NCBI RefSeq assembly: GCF_023343835.1
Contig: NC_064440.1
Location: 29,395,537 to 29,459,536, forward strand
Direction: 5' to 3'
Source of the DNA: Lagopus muta
Taxonomy: Eukaryota > Chordata > Aves > Galliformes > Phasianidae
Length of the DNA: 64,000 nucleotides
How positions within the stretch are numbered: the first letter of the stretch is position 1; each line of letters opens with the position of its first letter. Below are positions 1 through 12,500 of the stretch, piece after piece. A program made the position numbers and the translations under genes. The notes under the pieces were generated by a model. It was given only the letters and a program-made list of their open reading frames with translations. It was not told the DNA's origin and did no database searches.

Positions 1-324
1 TGGAAATAGAAGCTGGTACAAAACTTAAAAGGATGCTGATCTGCCAAAGATAAGACAAATATGTCACACACAGAGAAGGATGCAGAAGTCACAAGTACTT
101 GTGAAAGTTAACAGCAAGAGAGAGTAATGTTATGCCTTATGGGGAGCGTCAGCATGAATAAAGCTGTTTATATTTACTTACACATAAACTGACTTAAAAT
201 TGTAGGCTCCCTCTCATAACAGAATAACAGTTAACTTTTAATGAACACAGGAGAAACTTTACACAGCACAGTCATATTTTATGCAAATATTTACCACTAT
301 ATATTTAAATTACACTGGTAAATT
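1..324. other. AT-rich flank, nothing recognised
   Basis: No coding, RNA or repeat signature was seen before the first CR1. Confidence 0.6.
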
Positions 325-1275
325 CATAGAATCACAGTATCATAGGAGTCAGAAAGGATCTCTAGAGATCACCTAGTCCAACCATCCGCTTACAGCAGGT
401 CGAGCAGGAAAGCATCCAGGAGGGTGTTGAGTATCTCCAGAAAAGGAGACTTCACAACCTCTCCAGCAGTCTGTTCCAGTGCTCTGTCATCATCACAGTG
501 AAGAAGTTCTTGTACATGTTTATACGTAACTTTCTGTGTTCCACTTTTTGCCTGTCGTCCCCTGCCCTGTGGCTGCACACCACTGAAAAGAGCCCCATCC
601 ATTTGACTCCTGCATTTTAGGTATCCATCAATGGTTACGAGATTCCCCCCAGCCTTCTCTTCTCAAGGTTGAACAGCCCTATGTCTCTCAGCCTTTCCTT
701 GTATGGGAGATGCTCCAGGCCCCTACTCATCTTTGTGGCCCTCCACTGGACTCTAGGAGATCCCTGTCTTTTTTGAACTGAGGAGCCCAGAACTGGAGAC
801 AGGTGCATCATTACCACAGCAGAATACAGGGTGAAGTTCACCTCCCTGACCTGCTGGCCATGCTCTTTTTAGCAAACCGCAGGGTACCATTGGCTTTCTT
901 GGCCACAAGGGCACACTGCTGGCTGATGGCTGACCTGTTGCTCAGCAGGCAGCCAGGTCCTTCTCCACCAAGTTCCTCTCCAGCAGATCAGCCCCAAACC
1001 TGTACTGAGGCACACAATTATTCCTCCCCACATGTAGGATTTCACATCTGCTCTTACTCAATCTCATCAGGTTTCTCCCTGCTCAATTTTCCGTTCTGTC
1101 CAGGTCCCATTGAAGGGCAGCACTTCCTTCTGGTGTGTCAGCCTCTACTCCCAGCTTCACATTGGCAGCAAACTTGGTGAGGATTAACTCTATTCCCCTT
1201 GGTCCAGGTCATTGATGAAGATGTCGAAACAAGACTGAACCCAGTACCAACGCCAAAGGAACACCACTAGTTACA
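325..1275 (-). mobile_element. CR1 LINE, 5'-truncated (about 950 bp)
   Basis: Read on the minus strand, it starts in the reverse-transcriptase region with a motif close to FNIFINDLD. It runs through the C-terminal part (ATKMSRGLEHLPYKERLRD then LEKRRLGG) and ends in the CR1 3' UTR, with a tail resembling ATTCTATGA near 325. Several stops and frame breaks interrupt the reading frame, so it is dead. It is the longest CR1 in the window and stops a few bases short of the tRNA-Leu gene. Confidence 0.93.
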
Positions 1276-1279
1276 GGCC

Positions 1280-1284
1280 AAAAA
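1280..1284 (-). terminator. Pol III terminator of tRNA-Leu
   Basis: A run of five T on the minus strand lies five bases past the discriminator base of the tRNA, the usual distance. It also marks the boundary with the neighbouring CR1. Confidence 0.75.
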
Positions 1285-1288
1285 TAAT

Positions 1289-1371
1289 TGTCAGGAGTGG
1301 GATTTGAACCCACGCCTCCAGGGGAGACTGCGACCTGAACGCAGCGCCTTAGACCGCTCGGCCATCCTGAC
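1289..1371 (-). tRNA. TRNAL-CAG: tRNA-Leu (anticodon CAG)
   Basis: This is an 83-base tRNA with every arm intact. The acceptor pairs GTCAGGA/TCCTGAC with discriminator A. The D arm is GCC/GGC and the anticodon stem CTGCG/CGCAG with loop TTCAGGT, giving CAG. A long class II variable arm suits leucine, and the T arm is GTGGG/CCCAC with loop TTCGAAT. The internal A box (TGGCCGAGCGG) and B box (GGTTCGAATCC) match the pol III consensus. A T5 terminator follows on the minus strand (complement of 1280-1284). No intron is present. Nothing suggests a decayed copy, so it is likely functional. Confidence 0.97.
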
Positions 1372-1396
1372 TCACAGAAATTACAGTCCTAAAATT

Positions 1397-1459
1397 GTTT
1401 TTTTTTTTGTTGTTTTTTTTTTTTTTTTTGTTTTTGTTTTTTTTTTTGTTTTTTTTTTT
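1397..1459 (+). repeat. T-rich low-complexity tract
   Basis: About 63 bases are T with scattered G. On the minus strand it is an A-rich run ending about 25 bases upstream of the tRNA-Leu 5' end. It has the look of an old poly(A) tail of a retroposed sequence, but no retroposed body is recognisable beside it. Confidence 0.85.
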
Positions 1460-2414
1460 AATTCTAAATGGTAATTTGTTTCTAAATTATAATACACCTG
1501 AACTGGTCAGGGCAATAAAACTAAGCTTCCCCTTTGGAGTTAAAAAAACAAACAAAACAACAACTATTAAGCCTTCACCAGGTAGGCTTACATTTAATCC
1601 TGGCTACAGATTGAGTAGTGGCTGCTTTCTCTGCAACAAATGAGCTGTAGGGTACATTGAGCTAAATGTGGTATCAGCTACTTAATTCAATTTATTTGAG
1701 CTTTCTTCACAGCTTAAAGAGAAGGATAAAGCTCATAGCATGTTCTTTCACTGACACACTAAGAAAGATTTAGCAAGATTTTCCACTTCAACTTTTCAAG
1801 CTTACTGTGTCACAGCAGGCTCCTATTTATTATTATTATTGTTACTATTATTTTACATAGTGAGGGTTATTTTTTTTCTTCAGTTTGATGACAGTTTCTC
1901 GTTGTTTTTCTTTCCTCACTTTAGAACTTCCAAAAAGCTCCAGAAAACAACTGCCTGAGGCAGGAGCCAAGACACAGAGATCCACACCAACTGAGGAAGT
2001 AACACCAGGAAGCTCTCAGAAGCTTGAGGAGTGCTTCATACTCACTTACATAGAGTCATGCATCTATTTTTGAGTTTCTGGCACAGGAATCACATTTGCT
2101 GTGCTATAGGGAAGATCACCTACAGAGTCTTCAGCTTTCCCTAACCTTGGGGAGCAGCTTTCCTGCTTCTGAGACCACCTCAAAAGATCTCTTTGAATTG
2201 GTCCCTTAGCAAAACAGGACACAAAGGCAAAGATGATCAGGGATCTTCTGTTTCTACTCACAGCATATGTGCTGCTGGGCATAGGAGAGAAACACCTGGC
2301 CTAAACAAATACTAATGCCAGAAGCATGTGAAATGCAGTGGCCATCACATACAACAAAAAAGGCAAAGCCATTATGCCTTCTGAAATAGAAGCTCAGTTC
2401 ATTCTCCTTGAATT
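1460..2414. other. Intergenic, nothing recognised
   Basis: Unique-looking AT-rich sequence between the T-rich tract and a CR1. Short open frames only, without motifs. Confidence 0.6.
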
Positions 2415-2578
2415 ATGCCCCATCCCTGGAGGTGTTCAAAGCCAGGTTGGATGGGGCCCTGGGCAACCTGGTCTAGTACTAAATGGGGAGGTTGGTGGCC
2501 CTGCATGTGGCAGAGGGGTTGGAGATTCATGATCCTTGAGGTCCCTTCCAAACCCGGCAATTCTGTGATCCTGTGCTT
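2415..2578 (+). mobile_element. CR1 LINE 3' fragment
   Basis: A sense-oriented CR1 3' end runs from CCCTGGAGGTGTTCAAAGCC-like sequence through GGTTGGATGGGGCCCTGGGC. It ends in the typical CCTTGAGGTCCCTTCCAA then ATTCTGTGATCCTGTG tail. It is noncoding. Confidence 0.92.
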
Positions 2579-5500
2579 GCTGGCTGTACAGAGACTTCCT
2601 GTGGAACACAGATTTATTGTGGGCCACTCCATGACTGAAAGGAAGAGAGAAACTAACTTTCAACTAAATAAATACCAAGAAATCTCCCAGCATCACCATG
2701 TGCTATTTGCATCACAGACACGCATTAAAGAAAACCCCGTACTTAGACAACACTGGTTTTGAATCTCTGCATGTTTGCCATATAACAAGATTACTTCTCT
2801 CTTTTCTTAAAAGCTGAGTACTAACTCCTCATTTGTCTACATAGAGATAACATCAAAATTCATACCAATACACTTCCAATCAGTATGCATTAATTTAATT
2901 AAACTTAACACTGCTTTTACAATAAAAGCCAGTTCTGGTGTAATAAGACTGTAGAGAAAACCAGCAACTGTTTCAGAAGAGTGTTTGGATGATATTTCAA
3001 AGGCCACAACAGAATCCCTAAGCAGAGAGTACGTCATATAGACACACTTCAGTTGAGGCAGAGCTCACATGAGCCTTGCTATGCAGTCCATATTCTTCCT
3101 ATTTTACAGACTTCCTGTGGTTTGACCTTTTCTACCGGAAAACCTCTGGAAAGAAGTTCAAGAGGGAGTTGGAGCAGTTGTTGATCCTATCTCAATTCTA
3201 GGGCTGTTGCATGCAGTTTACATGCATTCAAGGCTGAGATTAACCTACTGCACTTTAGAAAGCAGATAATTTAAAAAAAATTAAGCATCATAAATTACAT
3301 TCCATCCCAAAGGATCTTAAAATGCTTTATAGGCTATGCACACAGAGCACTCCATCTGTCACCCAAAGCAAGTACCTCTGGGATGAAATGCAACAACTGT
3401 TGCACGGCGAATGGCAGCAGAGAGGAAGTGAGGAATACCAGCGCATCAAATTGGAATTGCAGGGGGAATTTAGGTAGGAAGAATGCAATTACCCACTTTG
3501 GAGCCCAGCCAGACCACGGGGGTTAAAATCTTATAAAGAGCCCTATGAGAATTTTAACAACCCCTCGTGCTCAGGACCTTCGATTTACGTTAGCCTTCAG
3601 GAACAAGGTTAACAGCTCCGCTCAAGTGGTTTCACACGCTGCCACAGGACACAGGGAAAAACCAACCTCTGCTCCTTCCCTGCAGCTTCCACCCAAGTAC
3701 TGAGCAGATTAATGCTACTTAGTTGCAATATGTGATGAAAACGCAATGGAAGGCAACGTGATTGAAAGCTGCAATGAATCAGAGCACTTCTTAGTGATCC
3801 TTCAAAAGCTCTACTGGAAAAAAAAATACTTTCTATTCCAGTAAGTCCTCAAATCCTCGTAATGAAGACATTTGAGGTCATCTCAGCAGGTATAATAATG
3901 TTTGTGAAGGGGCACAGAGAGAAAGATTCACAGAGCTAACATCAGAAATAGATATTCTCGCTCCAACAGCAACAACTGAGAAAGAGCACGAGCACAGATC
4001 AGGTCCTATCACATACAAAGCAAGCAATTGTCACAGACAATGTTTTTACGATGTATCTCGTGTTACCACATACATAGGTGTTACTCAAGTAAACCTGAAA
4101 ATTAAAACCAACAATCTAAGTGAGAAAGATGAGCAGGTAAGAAGAAACACAAGCACACAGCCTGACTTCCTCCCAAACCAATGACACTTCTGGGCTATAA
4201 AAAAAATTGCAGATAGGCTTCCAAATCTCCTTCCTCCAAAATAACATATCGAGTGAAGCTGTAATAGAGCATGGCCCTTCACTCCCATTGAACTGAAAGT
4301 ATTTGGAGCAAATTCCAAGGCACTGCCAAACACCCTTTGAAACTGTTTACATTATGTACCCATACCCCACAAGTATCTTATTTCTTCAATGAGGTTACAC
4401 ACAATTTAGAGATATTTAACCTCTTTGCCACAGACTAATGCAACACATCAGATATTATGTCATTGTTTTGAAACTTTTACAGTTAGCAAGGGTCCGTTTT
4501 GTTTGCCTTCAGCTAACGTGTTTTGTTCACGTGAGATGAATGAGGAAAGTACTGCGGTACTGTATACGACTTCCCCTTAGAAATCCTTACTCATTTCATC
4601 TTATTACTTGTCACCATGAAAGAAGTGAGGTAAAGAAGCAGCAACCCAAGGCAGAGCATTCGGGGCAGTAAATATCCCTCGGCAGTAGCAGAAGCGCTGC
4701 GTGTCACACGGACACCGCTACTGCTGCAGGAGCTCTGTGATTTATGCTAATGAGAAAAGCCACCTTGACGAACAGAAAACTAAGGACAGACCAGCTCAGT
4801 GCTGATGCAGATTTTGAACATTAGGTTTAGATTTCACAGGAAATACCGAAGACCAGTGGTTTCAGGAATCTTGCAATGCTGGTACATATCTGGGAGTCTT
4901 CACTGGAGAGATGTCAGTCAGAGGCACAAATCACTTACGCGCCATTTGTACCATGTGGTTTTATCCCAGGTCTTAGCAGCTCTCCTGCATCCTCTGTTGA
5001 AGATAGGATGGTTCCTGCTTTTTAGAGAGGATTTGCAGACCAATACTTCCACTACAAGGGCGCTCTTGAATAAGCACATAATTCAGCCTCCTCTGTAAGA
5101 TCATCAAGCACAAGTACTCTACAATACTGCAGTTGCAAGAGAGGCTTGCCTTGCTCTAAGTTTACATTTAAGCGGGTCTTGCCACAGAGTTGGTGTCATC
5201 ATTTCCTCCCCAGGCACCTCTGGTACAACTTCCAAGAGGTAAACAAGCATTCAGGAGTCTATTCCTTCACTGACGTTCAAGGTTAAATGAGCTCCTGAGT
5301 CCCTAAGATCCAAATTTTCAACAGCAGTTGTGAACTTACAGAGATCTCATTGCTCTTTCCCTATAGATTTCAAAGCAGTGAGAAAAATACTAGTTCTGGT
5401 TTAAGAGCTGTGTCCTTACTGCAGTCAAAGAAAATCAAAACCAATCGTATAAGATCTCTGCAAGGCCACAGAAGCAGAATTTTCAAGCACCACACATTCT

Positions 5501-6492
5501 CAAAGTAGTTCTGTATGCTTGTTTCACTCAGATCAGCTAGTACTCACATACAGCAATGAGCACACTTGCACCTACTAGGTTCTTGAAAGAATCTGCTTGG
5601 CATTGTCAGAAATATTTCTAACTCTGATGCCCATTTTTCAATTCACCTAAATTATGGAGAATTTAATTGGTCATAAGCCCACTAAGTGTCTCTTCCTGCT
5701 GACTTCTGGAGAACAGCAGGGATGCATTCAGAGCAGAAGGCTGACCAGCTTTGCTACTATTATTTTTGCATTAAAACACCGTCAAGCTCTTCATGCATTT
5801 GTCCTGAGCTGCCTTTTCTTTCAATACATACCATTTATATTTTGTACTAAGTTCATAATTCATGTTCTTTTAGCTTGATACACATCTGCTCCACCTGAAG
5901 GTCTAAATGCCTTCTAGCCCAGAAACTGGTCTGAGTAGGTAGGTTACTCCCAGAGGTAAGCATCTTTCAGATCTTATCAAGAACAGGTCTCAAGTTATGA
6001 ACTCAGGTACTGTCCTTATTGACTACATAGAGATAATGTCAACTCACTGTTGTTTTTGTTTGTTTTTGCTTTTTTTTTTTGCCGTCCATAGTGATTTGAG
6101 GAAGATTTATTTCTTATTATCTGCAAATGGTCACATCCATCGATTAATCTCATGCTTAACATTTTACTTGACTAAACAGAGTGCTAAAGGCCAATGAGCC
6201 CATTTGTGATTACTCAAAGTGCCCTCCCTCTCCACAGCATCTGAAAGGATACCTGTACTCACACGTACTGCTTATTCATAAGCTATATTCATCCCTCACA
6301 TTAAATGCACCAAATACTACTCATGGAAAGTGCTACAGGGTTAGATAACACTACTTAGGCACAGAAAATAAAACTAAAATCTGTGTGGAGATACCTCCAG
6401 CTTGGATTTAGGGAGGGCTTCCAGTTAAGCAGAAGACTAGTAAGTGTTCCCACAATCATTAGATGGATGTTTAAAATAAAAATGATTAGAAC
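2579..6492. other. Intergenic, no gene recognised
   Basis: Mostly AT-rich. A compact nested inverted repeat lies at 4682-4724 beside an octamer-like ATGCTAAT. Open frames are all under 100 codons and lack motifs. Confidence 0.6.
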
Positions 6493-6666
6493 ATAGAATC
6501 ATCAAGGTTGGAAAAGACCTAAAAGATCATCCAGTCCAACTGTTCACCTATTCCCAATAGCTCCCACTAAACCATGTCCCTCAACACGACATCCAGCCTT
6601 TCCTTGAACACCCCCAGGGTCAATGACTCCACCACCTCCCTGGGCAGTCCATTCCAGTGCCTGACA
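6493..6666 (-). mobile_element. CR1 LINE 3' fragment
   Basis: Antisense reading begins ATAGAATCATCAAGGTTGGA at the tail end and runs to CCTCCCTGGGCAGTCCATTC, both typical of CR1 3' ends. About 170 bases remain. Confidence 0.92.
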
Positions 6667-9471
6667 TGTTGCTGCTGACCCTGTCCAGCTAAACTGCAGA
6701 AATATATATGCTGTTGAAATTTAAGTAAATGGCTTAAAAAAAAAAAAAAACCCACTTCTGTAATTTGCAGGGTCAGCACTTGTAATTCATAGTAAGACCA
6801 TGGCACACTGAGGACTTTAAAATTCTCTAAATACATACCACCATACAGACGCTGCACACTATGACATGTATGTACAAAAATGAAACAACATGGACACCTT
6901 TGTCTACTTATTTGTAATGACATCTCAAACAAAACCACACAAAATAACAATTCTTGAGTTTAGTAGAAGGTGGGACAGAACAGGGAATGTATTTTGCCCC
7001 ATTGATTAGAGTGAACAAAAGTGGCCATGATCTTAACACCTGGGAAAAGTCAGGGCATGCACAGCTGGCCGCGAGCTGGTCACACATTCCTGAGGTTACA
7101 ATTACAACCAGTGTTCTCAAACCAGGCTCACTGACAAGCAGTTGCAGATGGCCAAAATGCTTATGTGTGGAAATAGCTTTACTCAGCAAAATCTTAGAAA
7201 AATAACGTATCAATAGGAACACTTGTATATGTAGATGTAGCATTTTCTCAGTGATGTTTTCTTCAGTTAGCCCACAGGTCATGTAATATAAACTGAAAAC
7301 AGGAAATCTTTTGTGTTGCACGCCATATATATCACTCGGTACCAGAGTATCGCTTTCTGCAGCAAGCAGGCTTCCCCTGCAGTTGAAGCAGGGAAACAGG
7401 CTGCACACAAGGTCCCATTCCCATTGCCAGCACTGGGTCAGATCTGGGCTCCACGTGTTGGCTTCTTGATGGGGCAAACGAGTGCAGTGCTGCTCCAACC
7501 CATGTACACAGCGCCGTGGGGCAGATGTGGGGGTGAGCAGCACTGAAAGCCATCAGGTACAATTTCAGAATCTCTACAAGTACCTACTTGCTCCCTCTTA
7601 AGTAATGACTTTCTACAAAGATGTTACAAAAACTGCAGTGATCAGAACTCAACCAAGGTAAAAAAATCAGAAACAGGGCCTGCTGAGGCACAATTACATA
7701 GAGCTTAATTCCTAGCTATTTACTGAACCATCCCTGCAGGATGCTCCTTCTGTCAGGTTGGTTACTTGGGAGCCACTCAACCAGGTGACATTCTTTCTTA
7801 CGTACAAGATGTCCAAACTTCAGTATAAGAACAACAGCTCCAACTGTGCTAAAACACAGGAGGGAAGAAGCACTTCAATGCAGCACATGCCTTGAATTTG
7901 ATGTTTTCAAACTCCTGAGTTGAACATCCAGCAGAATCTTTATCAGAGTTATACCTTGCACCTACAGATTATCAGGCTTCCCACCAGGAGCCAGAGCAGG
8001 TAACCATGGAAGAATTATCTATTAAGATTTCAACCAATCAACACCAATGTCTATTTGGACCACTAAATGAATCTTGTTTTCCAGACAAAAGAACAACTAC
8101 CTTTTCCAACACAAAATATGACAAAATCCCTTCATCTGAGTGCAATTACAAACATTCTAATTGCAGAATTTTCCCTATAAAAACACAGGAGAACAAATGT
8201 ACAGGAACATCGCTCATCCCTGCTGTCCTCTGAGCCAGCACCTCGTTGCTGGGATTACAACGACAAACATCTTTATGCACATGGTCAGCAAGACCAAAAG
8301 GTCACTATGGTTTTAATTTACTATTTGCCATAAAACTCCTATCACAAGCTGAGTTGGCAAACATTTCTCAGACATCGCACGTAACTAGAAGTCAACAAAC
8401 TGCAAAGTTAGGTTACAAACCACTCTGTGCAAAGTCCTATTAATAATTTCTGATCCAAAGCAGCCCAAAGCCCACCTCCCCAGGTGCCACCACATTCTAC
8501 ACTGCACTCCTTCACAGAGACAGCCCCTATGAAGATTAAGGTATTTTGCTAGGATCAAGTGAGCAAGGCCAGACTGTTGGACAGCCATAATCATAATGTT
8601 CTCCTAAACTAGCAGTGCCTGCACACAACACTTGTTATCATTTAACTTAAAAATCTTTTTAATAAGTAGTTTAAAATGTATTTCCTAAATTTGAAGGTTA
8701 ATGACAGTGAGCATCAAAACCTCCTGAAAGAGTTTGCTGTGAGATAAATTGGAACTGGTCTGTTCCCTTCTGCATATTGAGATTTTCAGAGATAATTTTA
8801 TTCAGCCTGTAACTACCAGCACAAATGCTGATTCTAAATATATCTGCTGAACTCTAAATGACTTCTGTTTATAGAAATAGGACATAACAAGCCATTAAAC
8901 GCTCCTTACAACAAACTGCCCTGTGCCAAAATACTTGTTGCAAATTTTGAAGTTAAAGACTTAGGCTGACAAGGTTAAGAAAACTACTAAGACAGTTATT
9001 ATTGCAATACACTGTACCTTACAAGTCTTCGTTCAGAATTTTAGTTTTAATTCACACAGGCTTGCCAATAAAGAAAAAACCTGCCAGTGCTCGAGACTAT
9101 GATTGCTTAGCATGATTTAAGGAATCAGCACAACACTTTCTTGCTATACAGCATCCAGGTAAATGCAGAAGGAGCAGGGCGCACTAGTTTAACAAAAGAC
9201 TGCACAGTTTTGGTGACTCTTGGTACCATTTGTTCTAAAACTTCAGCCCAAAGGATTCTACAAAGAGCTCCTAATTAGGTGAGAGTTAAGCACAGCCAAC
9301 CATTAGCCATTACGTTCAGACCAATTACGCCAAAAACCTAAAAGCAGAAGCTTAGCTGCAAGAACTGGGTTTCCTGTTCTCTCACCACAACTCTGCACCC
9401 AGCTCAAGCTGCTGATGGAGTTGTGTAGGAACTTCCATGACCTAACAGCAGTCGGTGCACTTTTCAGCATA
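6667..9471. other. Intergenic, no gene recognised
   Basis: It contains one 211-codon open frame on the minus strand (6908-7543) with no family motif, no exon-like borders and unremarkable composition. The rest is AT-rich unique sequence. Confidence 0.6.
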
Positions 9472-9590
9472 TAGAATCATGAAGGTGGAAAAGATCTGTA
9501 ACATCATCTCACCCAAGCGCCCACCTACCACCAATATTGCCCCCTAAACCGTGGTCCTTAATACCACATCTACACATGTACATCTACAGT
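9472..9590 (-). mobile_element. CR1 LINE 3' fragment, diverged
   Basis: TAGAATCATGAAGGTGGAAA at the tail and a matching CCCCCTAAACCGTGGTCCTT block identify an eroded CR1 3' end of about 120 bases. Confidence 0.85.
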
Positions 9591-12500
9591 AAAGCTTGCT
9601 AACAGTACAAAAGGTTGCAGTTCTGAAAGGATGGAGTCCTCCTTACTGCTCACTCATAGTCGATGCAAAAAACACCTTTACTTATTAGCAGATGTCAGCT
9701 CAAATCCATACTCTCTGAAGGAGCTGGCAGTGTTTTCACATGCTCAGAGGTTGCAGCAAACAGCAGAGTTACAGCTCTCTTAAGTGGCAACAGATCACAA
9801 GCAAATAATTTTCAAATGCAAAGCTTTAGAAGCAATAACGGCAGCAATGCTGTGTAAAGGAGGATGCTACCTTGTGGGAGAAGTAACTGAATCCCCCTGA
9901 AGAGGGAACATTTTCTACAACTAGTTTCACACATCTGAGTAACTACAAACAGGTTCTTATACTAATTTATACATACCTACACTGCCAGGGAATAGAAATT
10001 TTAACTGACTAAGTAAGAGTCAAACTCTGTTTGTTTTAAGTGAAGAAGAATAGAAATCCCATAGCACATTGCTTTGAAAGAATTTATTCATTACTAGTCA
10101 GTTCTGGCCCAAAGTTTGACAAGAATCACTCCTCACAGCTGAAACCATTCGCCTTTCAACAACTACTTTATATGGAATAAACTCAAATTATTTCCAGAAG
10201 GATTTTCCTTTACTTTCTCCAGAAGTTAGATGACAGGACTTCTTCTAAACCTACTGAATGAATACGAGAGGGTTCCTCTTATTATTTAATGGAGACAAAT
10301 TCTCTCATCTCTTGTTAAGACCACTCATTCACCTTGTATAGAAACAGTACTAGGCTAATAAGCACAGGGAAAGACACAACGTCTTTGTTATTTTATATCC
10401 ACTCAAATCATTTTAAGACTCGGCATCTTTGTAATCCTCCAAAAATGAGTGCAAACTGCACTTCTACCAACATCATTTTCTCACTGGGACGACCTGAGAA
10501 GTGAGCACTGCTATAAAATCACCTCTAGCAAAATGGTTGCTCCTCGTGCCAATATTCTAATTTGAACAGGCACTGTAAGTGCAGAGACATGAAATACCGG
10601 TTATTTAAAACAACAAAAATGTTATGATCCAATTACTGCCGAGTTACTCCATGCATGAATGAACAAATTGACCTGAGTTTGAATACAGCATTTTAATAAT
10701 GCAGCTGCCATATTCATTGGTCTTTACGTTTCCTGAAAGCTAATCTGCCAAACAAGTTATAGAGCATTAATCTTCTGTGCTTCCGTTCTTGGAGTGCTGA
10801 GTTAGTAATGCTCCACAATTTCACGTGATTTCACTGAAATGTTGTTTTCCCAAAATATGTGTCACACTCACAGATACCATAACTTCAACACGAGCACATT
10901 TTCATTTGAGGAACTATCAACTCTGAGGAGGTGAGTGGCAAGTACCCATTTCTGCACAACCTCAGGCCAATTTAGGCACTGACTTTTAAATACTTGTTTT
11001 AGCTACACGTGGTGTCCACATTTGCGAGTCATTTTTTCCCATAAGCTGTCAGAATCATAGCTGTTCTGTCCTTCAAAACCTCAGTAACATGACACATCTG
11101 TCTCAAGGCATACAGAAAATAAACTTGGGTTGAAGCTATTTTCACACAGAACAAAAATTCCCATGAGCTACCTAAGAGCCTCATTTGTACCACCTTATGA
11201 GTGCTGCCCCAACATGCAGCGATGTGAAGTGCTGGATCTAAAAGAGTCTGCTCTGGCAAAGCTTTACCCACGATGCCAAGCAGCAATGGAGGGTGTAATT
11301 ACCAAGGAAGAAATAAGCATTGAAAAACTCAAAGTTCAGGGCCGTTTTGCCTGAGTAAATCCAACAGAATTGTCAGTAAAATTACTGATGTGCAAAAGGA
11401 CATGTCATCAATTGATAAAAACGACAGTGCCATTGGATAAACATTTACAATGTCAGATACGTAGATGATAAAAAAAACCCTGAGAATTCTGTAGCTGCAG
11501 ATGACAGCACTACTACAGTTAATATTTAATCACGAGATTGTGAGAATGTTCAGTAGTGGGGGACAGGATTAACATATTGCTTTAAAACATTCCATTACTT
11601 TCTGCATCTGTTTACCGATAATAAAAGAAACAGCTGTTCTAAATGTAACATTAACAGGTGTAAACCATTCATTTGAGATTTTAAAACAATAATTCTCATC
11701 TATTTCCTCTGGAGCTATTTTGAAATGACATGACGAGCACCCCTCCTCTTAGCTTACACAATTAACTAGTAATTGTTTAAACTCTTCTCATGTCCGCAAA
11801 ACATATACATGTGGAGTTAGCTTCCTTCTCGTTTTGTGCAAAAGGCTCTGTTCTTATGCAGGGCACATCCTGAACTAATTCACCAGATGTGTTCCATAAA
11901 ATGTTTGGTCACACTATTCAGCAGCTTTCCTTTAGCAACTGTTCTATATCAAATTTACTGTAACAAAAGCATCATAATTATGAAGTAACACTGTATCAAA
12001 TTCACAGACCTAATACCTCACTATGCGTAGTTAAACTATGAATGATAATTGAGCTTGAAATTGTATATTTACTTTAAATAAGTCCTCCAAATCATCTGCA
12101 ACAATGTGTGCTTAATTCGAAGCCATTAACAAAAGATTTAACATTTCCACATTTATACTCTTCATAATTTTAGATATGATACTCTGTGCTTAAGGAGGAG
12201 AGAGAGAGAGACAGAATAAAAGCCACTTCTGGTAGGTTTCCATCTGAAAAATTAAATGAACATCCCTTAAGCTTAATATAAATCTTAACCCAGTCTGCTA
12301 AATACTGAATATAAAACAAACAGATTTTTAAACTCTTCAATATTACTATTGTAGCAAAAAATAAGAAAATAAAAAAAATAAAAAACAAAAAGCAACAAAA
12401 ACATCACCAATGGCAAACAACAAATGCAAAGCTGTAGGTTCGTCTAAGAAACATGCACACACAAACCCAATCAACCAGAAACCAGGCCAGATCACAAAAG

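Noticed and set aside
390-1180. Open frames of 68-125 codons
   Set aside because: They lie inside a CR1 and are pieces of its dead reverse-transcriptase frame or its antisense.
1395-1643. Phe/Leu-rich open frame
   Set aside because: It is the translation of a poly-T tract.
2338-2762. Cluster of overlapping short open frames on both strands
   Set aside because: They fall across a CR1 3' end and its edges, with no independent coding signal.
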